A stretch of DNA of 64,000 nucleotides from Anaerolineales bacterium (lineage in GTDB: Bacteria > Chloroflexota > Anaerolineae > Anaerolineales > Villigracilaceae): positions 1 through 64,000 of the forward strand of contig JASEHI010000002.1 in the NCBI GenBank assembly GCA_030018695.1, given 5' to 3'. Numbering within the stretch: position 1 is the stretch's first letter; each line of letters opens with the position of its first letter. This document shows, in pieces, positions 45,771 through 54,750 of this stretch. The notes under the pieces were generated by a model that searched no databases, was not told the DNA's origin, and saw nothing but the letters and a program-made list of their open reading frames with translations. A program made the translations under genes and the position numbers.

Positions 45771-47504
45771 TTGGATTATACCAGTATCCGCATGGCAGGG
45801 ATTTTTTCAACACTTTACCGTTTTAATTCTCTCAACGCGAATATCGCGAATGGGCGAATGACGCGAATGGAACTTAATAACCATTCGCGTAATTCGCTTA
45901 TTCGCGGCATTCGCGTTAAATATTGCCTGCCATTCCTACTCATTGTCTGCCTGCTGATCCTAACCAGCTGCCGCCCGCCCCAGGTTTCACAAGCGGACAT
46001 TACGGTCAACATCCAGGCGGATGGCGCGATGCAGCCGGTCAACATCCCGGCGGGAAGCACGGTTCAACAAGCCATCACTGCGGCCGGGATTACGGTGGGC
46101 AATCTGGATCGCCTCGACCCGCCAGCTTACACCGTCCTTTCAGGGGGCGATTCGGTGCGCGTGCAACGCGTCCGCGAGGAATTTGAAACCCGACAGGTTG
46201 TCATCCCTTTCGAACATCAGGAACAACGCAGCGAGTTGCTCCCAGCCGGTGAAACTCGCCTGATCCAAGCCGGCCAGAATGGATTGAAGGAATTAACCTA
46301 CCGCCGCGTCTACGAGGACGGCGTGGAGTCGAGCAGTTCGGTCGTCAAGGAAGTCATCCTTCAGCCGCCCACGCCGGAGATCGTCATGCTCGGCGTGCAA
46401 ACGCCTTTCGCGCCCCTGCTCATTCCCGGCAAGCTGGCTTACCTCTCCGCAGGCAACGCCTGGCTGATGGAGGATTCGACCGCCAACCGCAAGCCGCTGG
46501 TCACTACCGGCGACCTGGACGGGCGCATTTTTGCTCTCTCACCGGATGGCAGCTGGCTGCTCTTCACCCGTAAATCCACCAAATCCTTGCAGGAAGAAAA
46601 AAACACTTTGTGGGTTATCAACACGGTCAGCCAGACCTCGACACCGATCAACCTGAAGGTATCCAACGTGATACACTTTGCCGGCTGGGTGCCCGGCCAG
46701 GCTAATACGGTCGCTTACTCGACCGTCGAGCCACGCGCCACCGCGCCGGGCTGGCAGGCCAATAACGACCTTTACACCGTCACCTTCAGCCCCAGCGGTG
46801 TGGTGGTCAAGCCCAAAATGATCGTCGAGGCGAATACCGGTGGAATCTACAGCTGGTGGGGGACGACTTTCGCCTGGTCGCCGGACGGCTCACAACTGGC
46901 ATACATCCGGCCCGACGGCGTCGGCTTCGTGGAGCTGGAAAGCGGTTCGCTGACCCCCTGGTTGGATATCACCCCCCTCAACACTCACGGCGACTGGGCC
47001 TGGATCCCCAGCCTGGCCTGGGGCGCGGACGGGGAAACCCTGTTCCTCGTCACCCACGCCCCACCGACGGGTCTGGTCAGCCCCGAGGAGTCGCCCTTCT
47101 TCGATTTGATCGGACTTTCGCTGGTCAACCCTGCGAACGTCCGTCTGGCTCAACAAGCCGGGATGTTCGCTTATCCAGCGGTGTCGCCGCTGCGGATGGA
47201 TGGGACGGAGAAGGCTTACCGCGTTGCCTATCTGGAGGCCATCTTTCCAACCCAGAGCGAAACCAGCCGCTATCGCCTGGTGGTGATGGATCGCGACGGC
47301 TCGAACCGGCAGCGGCTCTTCCCCGCCCCAGGCTTGACCGGCCTCGATCCGCAGACGCCGCTTTGGGCGCCGGAAGCGATCCCAGGCCAGGGCGACTTCC
47401 TGGCCGTTCTGTACCAGGGCAACCTGTGGCTGGTGGATGCGGCCAGCGGCCAGGCGCAGCAGATCACGGGCGATGGCTCACTCAGCCGCATTGACTGGAA
47501 GTAA
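45771..47504 (+). CDS. Lipoprotein with DUF348-like, G5 and WD40/TolB-like propeller regions
   Basis: ADITVNIQADGAMQPVNIPAGSTVQQAITAAGI; EEFETRQVVIPFEHQEQRSELLPAGETRLIQAGQNGLKELTYRRVYEDGVE (G5); DGSWLLFTRKS/ AWSPDGSQLAYI; start uncertain. Confidence 0.75.
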   Translation: MDYTSIRMAGIFSTLYRFNSLNANIANGRMTRMELNNHSRNSLIRGIRVKYCLPFLLIVCLLILTSCRPPQVSQADITVNIQADGAMQPVNIPAGSTVQQAITAAGITVGNLDRLDPPAYTVLSGGDSVRVQRVREEFETRQVVIPFEHQEQRSELLPAGETRLIQAGQNGLKELTYRRVYEDGVESSSSVVKEVILQPPTPEIVMLGVQTPFAPLLIPGKLAYLSAGNAWLMEDSTANRKPLVTTGDLDGRIFALSPDGSWLLFTRKSTKSLQEEKNTLWVINTVSQTSTPINLKVSNVIHFAGWVPGQANTVAYSTVEPRATAPGWQANNDLYTVTFSPSGVVVKPKMIVEANTGGIYSWWGTTFAWSPDGSQLAYIRPDGVGFVELESGSLTPWLDITPLNTHGDWAWIPSLAWGADGETLFLVTHAPPTGLVSPEESPFFDLIGLSLVNPANVRLAQQAGMFAYPAVSPLRMDGTEKAYRVAYLEAIFPTQSETSRYRLVVMDRDGSNRQRLFPAPGLTGLDPQTPLWAPEAIPGQGDFLAVLYQGNLWLVDAASGQAQQITGDGSLSRIDWK

Positions 47505-47508
47505 TCGC

Positions 47509-47566
47509 CCATCACGTATCACTCGTCACTCTTCACTCTTCACTCTCCACTCTTCACTCTTCACGA
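47509..47566. repeat. Heptamer array (ttcactc)n
   Basis: atcacgt atcactc gtcactc ttcactc ttcactc tccactc ttcactc ttcacga. Confidence 0.92.
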
Positions 47567-47573
47567 GGTAACC

Positions 47574-48533
47574 ATGCGTATTCTAATCACCGGCGCGGCC
47601 GGATTCCTGGGTTCACATCTCTGCGATCGCCTGCTGGCCGAAGGTCACGCGGTGGTCGGGATGGACAATTTCATTACCGGCAACCCGGATAACATCGCCC
47701 ACCTGGCCGGTAATGAGAGATTCGCGTTCTATCGAAATGATGTTTCTAATTTCATCCTTGTTCCCGGCAAGATTGATGCGGTCTTGCACTTCGCCTCGCC
47801 GGCCAGCCCCAACCCGGCCTCGCCATTTGGCTATCCCAACCTGCCAATCCAGACGATGAAAGCCGGCGCGCTTGGCACGCATAACTGCCTGGGGTTGTGC
47901 CGCGCCCACGCGGCGCGTTTCCTGCTTGCTTCCACCAGCGAAATATACGGCGATCCACAGGAACACCCACAAAAAGAAACCTACTGGGGTCACACCGACC
48001 CGGTCGGGCCGCGTTCGATGTACGATGAAGCCAAACGCTTCGCCGAAGCCTTGACCATGGCCTATCATAATTATCACAACGTGGACACGCGCATCGCGCG
48101 GATTTTCAACACATACGGCCCGCGCATGCACCTGGATGATGGCCGGGTAGTACCCAACTTCATCCAACAGGCTCTGCGCGGCGAGCCTTTGACCGTTTAT
48201 GGCGATGGCTCACAAACCCGCAGCTTCTGCTATGTAGATGACATGGTGGATGGAATATACCGGCTGCTGATCTCCGACGAACACAGGCCGGTCAATATTG
48301 GCAACCCGTTTGAAATGACCATGCTCGAATTTGCTGAAAGCATCAACCGCATCATCGGCAACAAGGCTGGCATCGTCTTCAAGCAAAAAGACCGGCTGGG
48401 AGATGATCCTCAGCGTCGCCAACCCGACATCACCCGCGCCCGCAACATATTGGGCTGGGAAGCGAAGATCAACCTCGAAGAAGGTGTCTGCCGGACAATC
48501 CCGTATTTCAAGGAGAAACTGGGCTTAGTATGA
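47574..48533 (+). CDS. UDP-glucuronate decarboxylase / SDR nucleotide-sugar epimerase
   Basis: [25 protein letters not shown]...HFASPASP...STSEIYGDP...[18 protein letters not shown]. Confidence 0.92.
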   Translation: MRILITGAAGFLGSHLCDRLLAEGHAVVGMDNFITGNPDNIAHLAGNERFAFYRNDVSNFILVPGKIDAVLHFASPASPNPASPFGYPNLPIQTMKAGALGTHNCLGLCRAHAARFLLASTSEIYGDPQEHPQKETYWGHTDPVGPRSMYDEAKRFAEALTMAYHNYHNVDTRIARIFNTYGPRMHLDDGRVVPNFIQQALRGEPLTVYGDGSQTRSFCYVDDMVDGIYRLLISDEHRPVNIGNPFEMTMLEFAESINRIIGNKAGIVFKQKDRLGDDPQRRQPDITRARNILGWEAKINLEEGVCRTIPYFKEKLGLV

Positions 48534-48988
48534 TTCTTCTGACGAACTCCCAGGAGCAAACTCGTTTCCTGCGCTTCCTGATCGTTGGTGTAACCGGCGC
48601 GGTCGTAGACTTCGGCGCCTTCAACCTGCTCACCTTGGTGCTGCACGTTCCGGCTGTCCTGGCAAGCGTGATTTCCTTCACTGCGGCGGTGGTCAACAAT
48701 TTTCTCTGGAACCGCTTCTGGACCTACCCGGATTCCCGCTCCAAGCCGATCCACCGCCAGTTGACCCAATTCACACTGGTCAACCTGGTCGGCCTGGCCA
48801 TCCGCACGCCGCTTTTTGCCGGGCTTGAAGCGCCGCTGCGCCGGATGTTCGCCTTGATCGCGCTGCCTGCCTCCATCTCTCCAGACTTCCTGGGGCATAA
48901 TCTCGCCCTGGCTATTGCAGTTAGTGTGGTCCTTTTGTGGAATTTCTTCGTCAACCGTTATTGGACGTATAATGATGTGGACGCGTAA
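48530..48988 (+). CDS. GtrA-family membrane protein
   Basis: [20 protein letters not shown]...[13 protein letters not shown]...[10 protein letters not shown]. Confidence 0.9.
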   Translation: MILLTNSQEQTRFLRFLIVGVTGAVVDFGAFNLLTLVLHVPAVLASVISFTAAVVNNFLWNRFWTYPDSRSKPIHRQLTQFTLVNLVGLAIRTPLFAGLEAPLRRMFALIALPASISPDFLGHNLALAIAVSVVLLWNFFVNRYWTYNDVDA

Positions 48989-49054
48989 CGCGAAATTCAT
49001 TTCGCAATAGCGCGGCCCCTGAGACAGCGCAGCAAGTACCAGCAGGAAACAACC

Positions 49055-49432
49055 ATGGATAACAGAAAGCCCCTCATCCCCATCTACACCTCGCGCGGCG
49101 ATGTCGAGGTTTTTCTGGTCTACCCACACCTCTTCAACCTGCAAGGCGAGTGGGTCGGCTTTGTGACCCCCGAACGTGAGGTTTATTCCGTGCTTGGTTT
49201 TTACGTCGGTTACCTTAATCGCGACCCGCGTATCCTACGCAAGCGTGTGCTCGAAATCACCCGGCCGCGGCTAGAACCAGCGGCCCGCCCGTCAAAAGTC
49301 TATCCGCCGGCCACGTTCCCACTCGCCCCGCTGATGAGCGAACTTTATCAAGATACGATGGACATCCTCCTTGAAGAGCCTGAACGACTGCACACGTTAG
49401 ATGCGGGCGATTTGCGGGAGGATCTGGATTAA
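49055..49432 (+). CDS. Hypothetical protein (4-fold beta flower-like?)
   Basis: 125 aa; IPIYTSRGDVEVFLVYPHLFNLQGEWVGFVTPEREVYSVLGFYVGYL. Confidence 0.5.
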   Translation: MDNRKPLIPIYTSRGDVEVFLVYPHLFNLQGEWVGFVTPEREVYSVLGFYVGYLNRDPRILRKRVLEITRPRLEPAARPSKVYPPATFPLAPLMSELYQDTMDILLEEPERLHTLDAGDLREDLD

Positions 49433-49441
49433 CGACACACA

Positions 49442-49502
49442 TTTACGTTTTGCGTTTTACGCTTTACGCAACAGGTAAAACGTGATCCGTGAAACGTAAA
49501 AG
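49442..49502. repeat. Inverted pair of heptamer arrays
   Basis: ttacgttttgcgttttacgctttacg ... gtaaaacgtgatccgtgaaacgtaaaa. Confidence 0.8.
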
Positions 49503-49512
49503 GCGGTTGCCC

Positions 49513-49986
49513 ATGTCCGATACCTTACCTCCCAAACCCATGCGCGCCTCGCGCATCACCATCGCCCAGTTGATGCAGTTGGAACAAGCCAACTTGCTGG
49601 GAAACGTTCACGGCGGCTGGATCATGAAACTGGTTGACGAAGCCGGCGCATTGGCAAGTATGCGCCATGCCCAGCAGCGGGTGGTCACTGTGGCGATTGA
49701 CCAGATGGTCTTCCGCCAGCCCATCCGCATCGGCGACCTGGTCAGCTTGACCGCCGAGGTGACCTATACCGGGCGCACCTCGATGGAAGTCGAGGTGCAG
49801 GTCGTCGCCGAAAATCCGATCACCGGCGAGCGGACGCACACCAACACAGCCTATCTGGTCTACGTGGCGCTGGGCGAGGACGGCAAGCCGGCGCCTGTAC
49901 CGCCGCTTATCGCTGAAAATCCAGCCGAGAAAGCCCGCATGCAGGCCGCCAAAGAGAGGCAACAGAGGCGGTTGGCGCAGAAATGA
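49513..49986 (+). CDS. Acyl-CoA thioesterase (hotdog fold)
   Basis: QANLLGNVHGGWIMKLVDEAGALASMRHAQQRVVTVAIDQMVFRQPIRIGDLV. Confidence 0.9.
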   Translation: MSDTLPPKPMRASRITIAQLMQLEQANLLGNVHGGWIMKLVDEAGALASMRHAQQRVVTVAIDQMVFRQPIRIGDLVSLTAEVTYTGRTSMEVEVQVVAENPITGERTHTNTAYLVYVALGEDGKPAPVPPLIAENPAEKARMQAAKERQQRRLAQK

Positions 49987-51023
49987 CTATGCCCCTCACC
50001 CACCGCGAACGTTTGCAGGCCTGTCTCGCCGACGACCCGGCATTAGATCGCCCGCCGATTGCGCTCTGGCGGCATTTTCCCGTTGACGACCAGTCGCCCG
50101 AAACGCTGGCCGCCGCCACGCTGCACTTCCAACGCAGCTACGATTTCGACCTGGTCAAAGTCACCCCGGCCTCGTCTTTTTGTCTGAAGGATTGGGGCGC
50201 GGAGGATGCCTGGGAAGGTCACAGTGAGGGGACAAGGCGCTACACCAAACGCGTCATCCAGACGCCGCAGGATTGGGAACGCCTGCCCGTCCTTGACCCC
50301 TCCGCGCCGCATCTCGCGGGACAACTGGCCTGCCTCCGTTTAATCAAGCGTGGACTTGACCCCGAAACGCCTCTCCTGCAAACAATATTCAGTCCATTAG
50401 CCCAAGCCAAGAATCTGGCCGGCGGCGAAACGCTGATCGCTCACCTGCGCCAATATCCAGATTCAGTTATGATGGGACTGGCAACCATCGCCGCGACCAC
50501 CAGCCGTTTCGTCGCGGCCGCCATCGAGACCGGCATAGACGGAATTTTCTATGCCATTCAGCACGCCCAGGCAAGCCTGCTCACCCTCGATGAATACAAA
50601 TCCTTCGGACTTCATTTCGACCTGCAAACTTTACAACCTGCAACTGCTCTCTGGTGCAACCTGCTCCACCTGCACGGACTCAATATCTACTTCGACCTGA
50701 TTCCTTTCTTCCCTGATCACCTGTTCCCTATCGTCAACTGGCACGACCGCGAAACGCCGCCGTCCTTGCGCGAAGCCAAGACCTCCGAGTTCTTCGAGAA
50801 CTCGGAGGTCTGTCCCGCGCTGTGCGGCGGGATCAGCCAGAAGAGCATCGTTTTTGGCAGCAGTTCCGAGGTCCAAAAAGAAGCGGCGGACGCCATCCAG
50901 CAGACCAAAGGCCGGGGATTCATCCTCGGCACGGGCTGCGTGGTGCCGGTTATCGCCCCGCATGGGAATATTGTGACTGCGCGCCAATCCGTAGAGGAGG
51001 AAAACGTAATGCGTAAAGCGTAA
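49983..51023 (+). CDS. Uroporphyrinogen decarboxylase (URO-D) family protein
   Basis: LTHRERLQACLADDPALDRPPIALWRHFPVDDQSPETLAAATLHFQRSYDFDLVKVTPASSF...NWHDRETPPSL. Confidence 0.85.
   Translation: MTMPLTHRERLQACLADDPALDRPPIALWRHFPVDDQSPETLAAATLHFQRSYDFDLVKVTPASSFCLKDWGAEDAWEGHSEGTRRYTKRVIQTPQDWERLPVLDPSAPHLAGQLACLRLIKRGLDPETPLLQTIFSPLAQAKNLAGGETLIAHLRQYPDSVMMGLATIAATTSRFVAAAIETGIDGIFYAIQHAQASLLTLDEYKSFGLHFDLQTLQPATALWCNLLHLHGLNIYFDLIPFFPDHLFPIVNWHDRETPPSLREAKTSEFFENSEVCPALCGGISQKSIVFGSSSEVQKEAADAIQQTKGRGFILGTGCVVPVIAPHGNIVTARQSVEEENVMRKA
50779..50811. repeat. 33-bp perfect palindrome in frame within the URO-D gene
   Basis: agacctccgagttct-tcg-agaactcggaggtct; encodes KTSEFFENSEV. Confidence 0.9.
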
Positions 51024-51064
51024 AAAGTAAATTACGTTTCACGCTTTACGGTTTACGGTTCAAA

Positions 51065-51664
51065 ATGAGCCTGAGAGTTATTTCTGGAACCGCCAAGGGT
51101 CGCAAATTGCGCGACGTCCCCGGCGACACCACCCGCCCGGTGACCGATATGGTCAAGCAGGCCCTGTTCAACATCCTCGCGGGGGATGTGGTGGACGCCG
51201 CCTGGTGGGACCTGTTCGGCGGCACGGGCGCGGTTGGCATCGAAGCCCTCAGCCGCGGCGCGGCTTTTGTCCGCTTCAGCGACCTGGGGCGGGCGGCGGT
51301 CGAGACCATCCGCTGGAACCTCGACCACTGCCGGTTCAGCGCGCGGGCCGAGGTGCGGCGCGGCGACGCCTTCGCCATGCTGGCTTCCCCGCCCGACCGC
51401 GCCTTCGATTATGTTTACATCGCCCCGCCGCAGTTTAAGGAGATGTGGTCGCAGGCCTTGCACGCGCTGGATGCCAATCCCGGCTGGTTGAGCGAGGGCG
51501 CGTGGGTCATTGCGCAAATCCACCCAAAGGAATATCAAGAACTGGCTTTGAAGAACCTGGAAGAATTCGACGAGCGAAAATACGGGAGCACGCTTTTGGT
51601 GTTCTATGAAAAGTGCTCACCCTCTGGGCAGGGCAACGGCTGTCAGCGGATAGATAGCGGATAA
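51065..51664 (+). CDS. rsmD: 16S rRNA (guanine(966)-N2)-methyltransferase-like
   Basis: MSLRVISGTAKGRKLRDVPGDTTRPVTDMVKQALFNIL...DLFGGTGAVGIEALSRGA. Confidence 0.88.
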   Translation: MSLRVISGTAKGRKLRDVPGDTTRPVTDMVKQALFNILAGDVVDAAWWDLFGGTGAVGIEALSRGAAFVRFSDLGRAAVETIRWNLDHCRFSARAEVRRGDAFAMLASPPDRAFDYVYIAPPQFKEMWSQALHALDANPGWLSEGAWVIAQIHPKEYQELALKNLEEFDERKYGSTLLVFYEKCSPSGQGNGCQRIDSG

Positions 51665-51690
51665 GCGGATATCGGTGGGCCATGACGGCA

Positions 51691-52176
51691 CCATCCGCTT
51701 ATCCGTTTTGCCGAAGGCAATCCGCTGGGAGCTCTTTGTCTGAGCGAGTACGAACTTTGGACAAATGGCGTTGAAGTTGTGATGGCATAAGAGCGAAGCA
51801 AGGAGCAGGATCATGCGCCGCCAGGAGCAGTATCGCCGAAACGTATCCATTGCCTGCCAGCGGATGTGGAGCGGATAAACGGATAACCAGAAGCGTTTCT
51901 CGGGCGCGAGTCCATCCGCTCATCCGCTTTGCCGAAGGCAATCCGCTGGCAGTCTTTGTCTGAGCGAGTACGAACTTTGGGCAAATGGCGTTGAAGTTGT
52001 GATGGCATAAGAGCGAAGCAAGGAACAGGATCATGTGCCGCCAAGAGCAGTATCGCCGAAACGTATCCATTGCCTGCCAGCGGATGTGGAGCGGATAAGC
52101 GGATACCCAAAGGCATTTCTCAGGCGCGGGTCCATCCGCTTATCCGTTTCGCCGAAGGCAATTCGCTGATAACTGC
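51691..52176. repeat. About 220-bp tandem direct repeat (two full units plus partial third)
   Basis: ccatccgctyatccg...gccgaaggcaatccgctgg starts at 51691, 51912 and 52132; units nearly identical. Confidence 0.93.
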
Positions 52177-52194
52177 TAATGAGGAGTCTCCCCT

Positions 52195-52311
52195 ATGCAC
52201 CTCACCTCCCTCCCCATCGAAAAACCCGAAGCCATCAACTTCATCCTCGGCCAGACGCACTTCATCAAGAGTGTGGAAGATATCCACGAGGCGCTGGTCA
52301 CGGGAATATGA
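52195..52311 (+). pseudogene. 5' fragment of adenosine-specific kinase gene
   Basis: MHLTSLPIEKPEAINFILGQTHFIKSVEDIHEALVTGI*; near-identical to the first 36 codons of 53022..53507. Confidence 0.9.
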
Positions 52312-52327
52312 ATGGCTTACATAACGC

Positions 52328-52356
52328 TTGACGTCAATAACGTTCAGCGTTATTAT
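52328..52356 (+). promoter_or_regulatory. Promoter TTGACG-N17-TATTAT, 7 nt before the higB-like ATG
   Basis: -35 52328-52333, -10 52351-52356, ATG 52364. Confidence 0.6.
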
Positions 52357-52363
52357 ATTGCCA

Positions 52364-52645
52364 ATGATAAGGACCTTCGCGGACAAGGAAACCGAAAAAC
52401 TGTTTCGGCGCACGTATTCACGAAAACTGCCTCAAAACGTGCAGCGCGCCGCGCGTTTGAAATTAGAGATTTTGGACGCGGCTGAAGTTTTACAAGATTT
52501 ACGCGTTCCACCGGGAAACCGCCTTGAAAAACTATCGAGTGATAGAGAAGGGCAGCATAGTATTCGTATCAATGACCAATGGCGAATTTGTTTTGTCTGG
52601 AAAGAGGGAAATGCTTACGATGTGGAAATCACGGATTATCACTGA
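52364..52645 (+). CDS. HigB-like toxin (RelE superfamily)
   Basis: MIRTFADKETEKLFRRTYSRKLPQNVQRAARLKLEIL...LSSDREGQHSIRINDQWRICFVW. Confidence 0.92.
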   Translation: MIRTFADKETEKLFRRTYSRKLPQNVQRAARLKLEILDAAEVLQDLRVPPGNRLEKLSSDREGQHSIRINDQWRICFVWKEGNAYDVEITDYH

Positions 52646-52686
52646 TCGTTTTCTACCGGTAATTTTTCGAGAAGGAGCAGCATAAA

Positions 52687-53004
52687 ATGAATGAAATGCT
52701 TTCCCCCATTCATCCTGGAGAAATCCTGATAGAAGAATTTCTCAAGCCAATGAACATCAGCCAATACAAGTTAGCAAAAGATATTGGCGTCCCTGCGCGG
52801 CGCATCAATGAAATCGTTCACGGTTTGCGTGCAATAACTCCCGATACGGCGCTAAGGCTATCGCGATATTTTGGGCTATCGGAGCGGTTTTGGATGAATC
52901 TTCAAACCCGATATGACCTTGAAGTGGAGAAAGACCACCTGCAGGGCAGGCTCGAACAAGAAGTGCATGTGTATACAATGACGCCGCAAGTCTCGGCGAA
53001 CTAA
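52687..53004 (+). CDS. HigA-family antitoxin
   Basis: SPIHPGEILIEEFLKPMNISQYKLAKDIGVPARRINEIVHGLRAITPDTALRLSRYFG. Confidence 0.92.
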   Translation: MNEMLSPIHPGEILIEEFLKPMNISQYKLAKDIGVPARRINEIVHGLRAITPDTALRLSRYFGLSERFWMNLQTRYDLEVEKDHLQGRLEQEVHVYTMTPQVSAN

Positions 53005-53021
53005 AACAGGAGTCTTCCCCC

Positions 53022-53507
53022 ATGCACCTCATCCCCCTCCCAATCGAAAAACCCGAAACCATCAACTTCATCCTCGGCCAGACACACTTCATCAAGAGCG
53101 TGGAGGATATCCACGAAGCGCTGATCAACGCCGTGCCGGGGATAAAATTCGGGCTGGCCTTTTGTGAGGCCTCCGGCGCGTGCCTGGTGCGCTGGTCTGG
53201 CACGGACGAGGCCATGATCGAGCTGGCAAAGAAGAACGCCCAGGCCATCGGCGCGGGGCATTCGTTCATCGTCTTCCTCGGCGAGGGCTTCTATCCCATC
53301 AACGTGCTGAACGCGCTCAAGACCGTGCCGGAAGTCTGCCGCATCTTCTGCGCCACCGCCAACCCGACCGAGGTCATCCTGGCCGAAACGGATCAGGGTC
53401 GCGGCATCCTGGGCGTGATAGACGGCTCGTCGCCCAAAGGCATCGAAGACGAAAGCGGCATCGCCTGGCGCAAGGGCTTCCTGCGCAAGATTGGTTACAA
53501 GCTATGA
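53022..53507 (+). CDS. Adenosine-specific kinase
   Basis: MHLIPLPIEKPETINFILGQTHFIKSVEDIHEALINAVPGIKFGLAFCEASG...QGRGILGVIDGSSPKGIE. Confidence 0.9.
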   Translation: MHLIPLPIEKPETINFILGQTHFIKSVEDIHEALINAVPGIKFGLAFCEASGACLVRWSGTDEAMIELAKKNAQAIGAGHSFIVFLGEGFYPINVLNALKTVPEVCRIFCATANPTEVILAETDQGRGILGVIDGSSPKGIEDESGIAWRKGFLRKIGYKL

Positions 53508-54681
53508 CCACCAGCCGCGCGCCGGGCGAGATCGTCCAACGCGCCTTTCCCGGCACCTCCCCCGAAGAGGTGGCAACGCTGGTCGCGAACAGCCAGCTCA
53601 GGAGCTATCCGGCTGAGACCATTCTCTGCCACGAAAAGGCGCTCGAGGAAACGTTCTACCTGATCCTGGAGGGCGAGGTCGAGGTCACCAGGGTCATCAA
53701 CGACCGCGAGGCGCGCCTGATCACGAAATTCGGGCCAGGCGAGTACTTCGGTGAAATGGCGCTCGTTCAAAGCGCGCCGCGCGCCGCAACGGTCAAGGCG
53801 CTCACCCCGCTCGTCGTCCTGGAAATGGACAAGGATGCCTTCGACCGGGTGCTAAGGAGCAGCAGCAGTGTCTCGTGGGCAATGGTGCGCGAGATCGGCC
53901 GCCGCTTGAGCGAGAACGATCAAATGACGATAGACGATCTGCGCATGCGCACCAGCGAGCTGGCCCTGGCATATCGCAAACTGGCCGAGCAGGAGATGGC
54001 GCGCCGCGAATTCCTGGCCAACATCGCCCGCCAGTTGCGCACACCGCTCATCGCGGCCGGCGGCTACCTGCAGTTGATCCAAAAAGCCGGAATACCGCCC
54101 AAAAATCTGAACATCGCTCTGGAAACCATCTCCCGTCAAGTCGGGCAGATTGCCGCGCTGGTCAACGACATTCTATTCCTGCAAGAGATGGATTTGATCT
54201 TGGGCAAGTTCGAGCCGCTGGACATGCTCGAGATCGCGCACAATGTGGCGGACAAATGCACGCAACGGGCGAGAAAAAAATCGGTGCGTGTCCGCCTCGA
54301 AGCGGACCCGGGCCTGCTTCCCGTTTTGGGAGACGCCAAACACCTGGAGCGGGCGCTGACCGTCCTGGTGGACAACGCCGTCAAGTTCAGCCCGAACGGC
54401 GGCAGGGTGGAGGTCCGCCTGCGGAAGGAGGGGGAGCAGGTCGTCGTATCGGTCAGCGACCAGGGCATCGGCATCCAATCGGAGACTCTGCAGCGCATCT
54501 TCGACCGCTTCTACCACCGCAACCGCAGCAGCGGGCAGGTTTTCGGGGCATCGGCCTGGGGCTGGCGATCACCAAACAGGTCATCGAGCAGCATCAAGGC
54601 AGGCTGGAAGTACACAGCGAGCCGGGTAAGGGCAGCACTTTCACGATGTGGCTGAACATCTGGAAAGAAGAAGAGAACTAA
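53504..54681 (+). CDS. Cyclic-nucleotide-binding-domain histidine kinase with an apparent frameshift near 54545
   Basis: cNMP domain (GPGEYFGEMALVQSAPRAATVKAL), kinase core to RFYHRNRSSGQVF; continuation [35 protein letters not shown] is in another frame. Confidence 0.8.
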
Positions 54682-54750
54682 GCAAACGGCTTGGGGCGTC
54701 GTGCCGAGCCGCATCCATATCCAGGATTTTCAGAAAGGAGACATATCAGC

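Noticed and set aside
51617-52116. Repeated minus-strand ORFs MDTFRRYCSWRRMILLLASLLCHHNF...
   Set aside because: They are chance readings of the 220-bp tandem repeat; no ribosome-binding sites and no homology visible.
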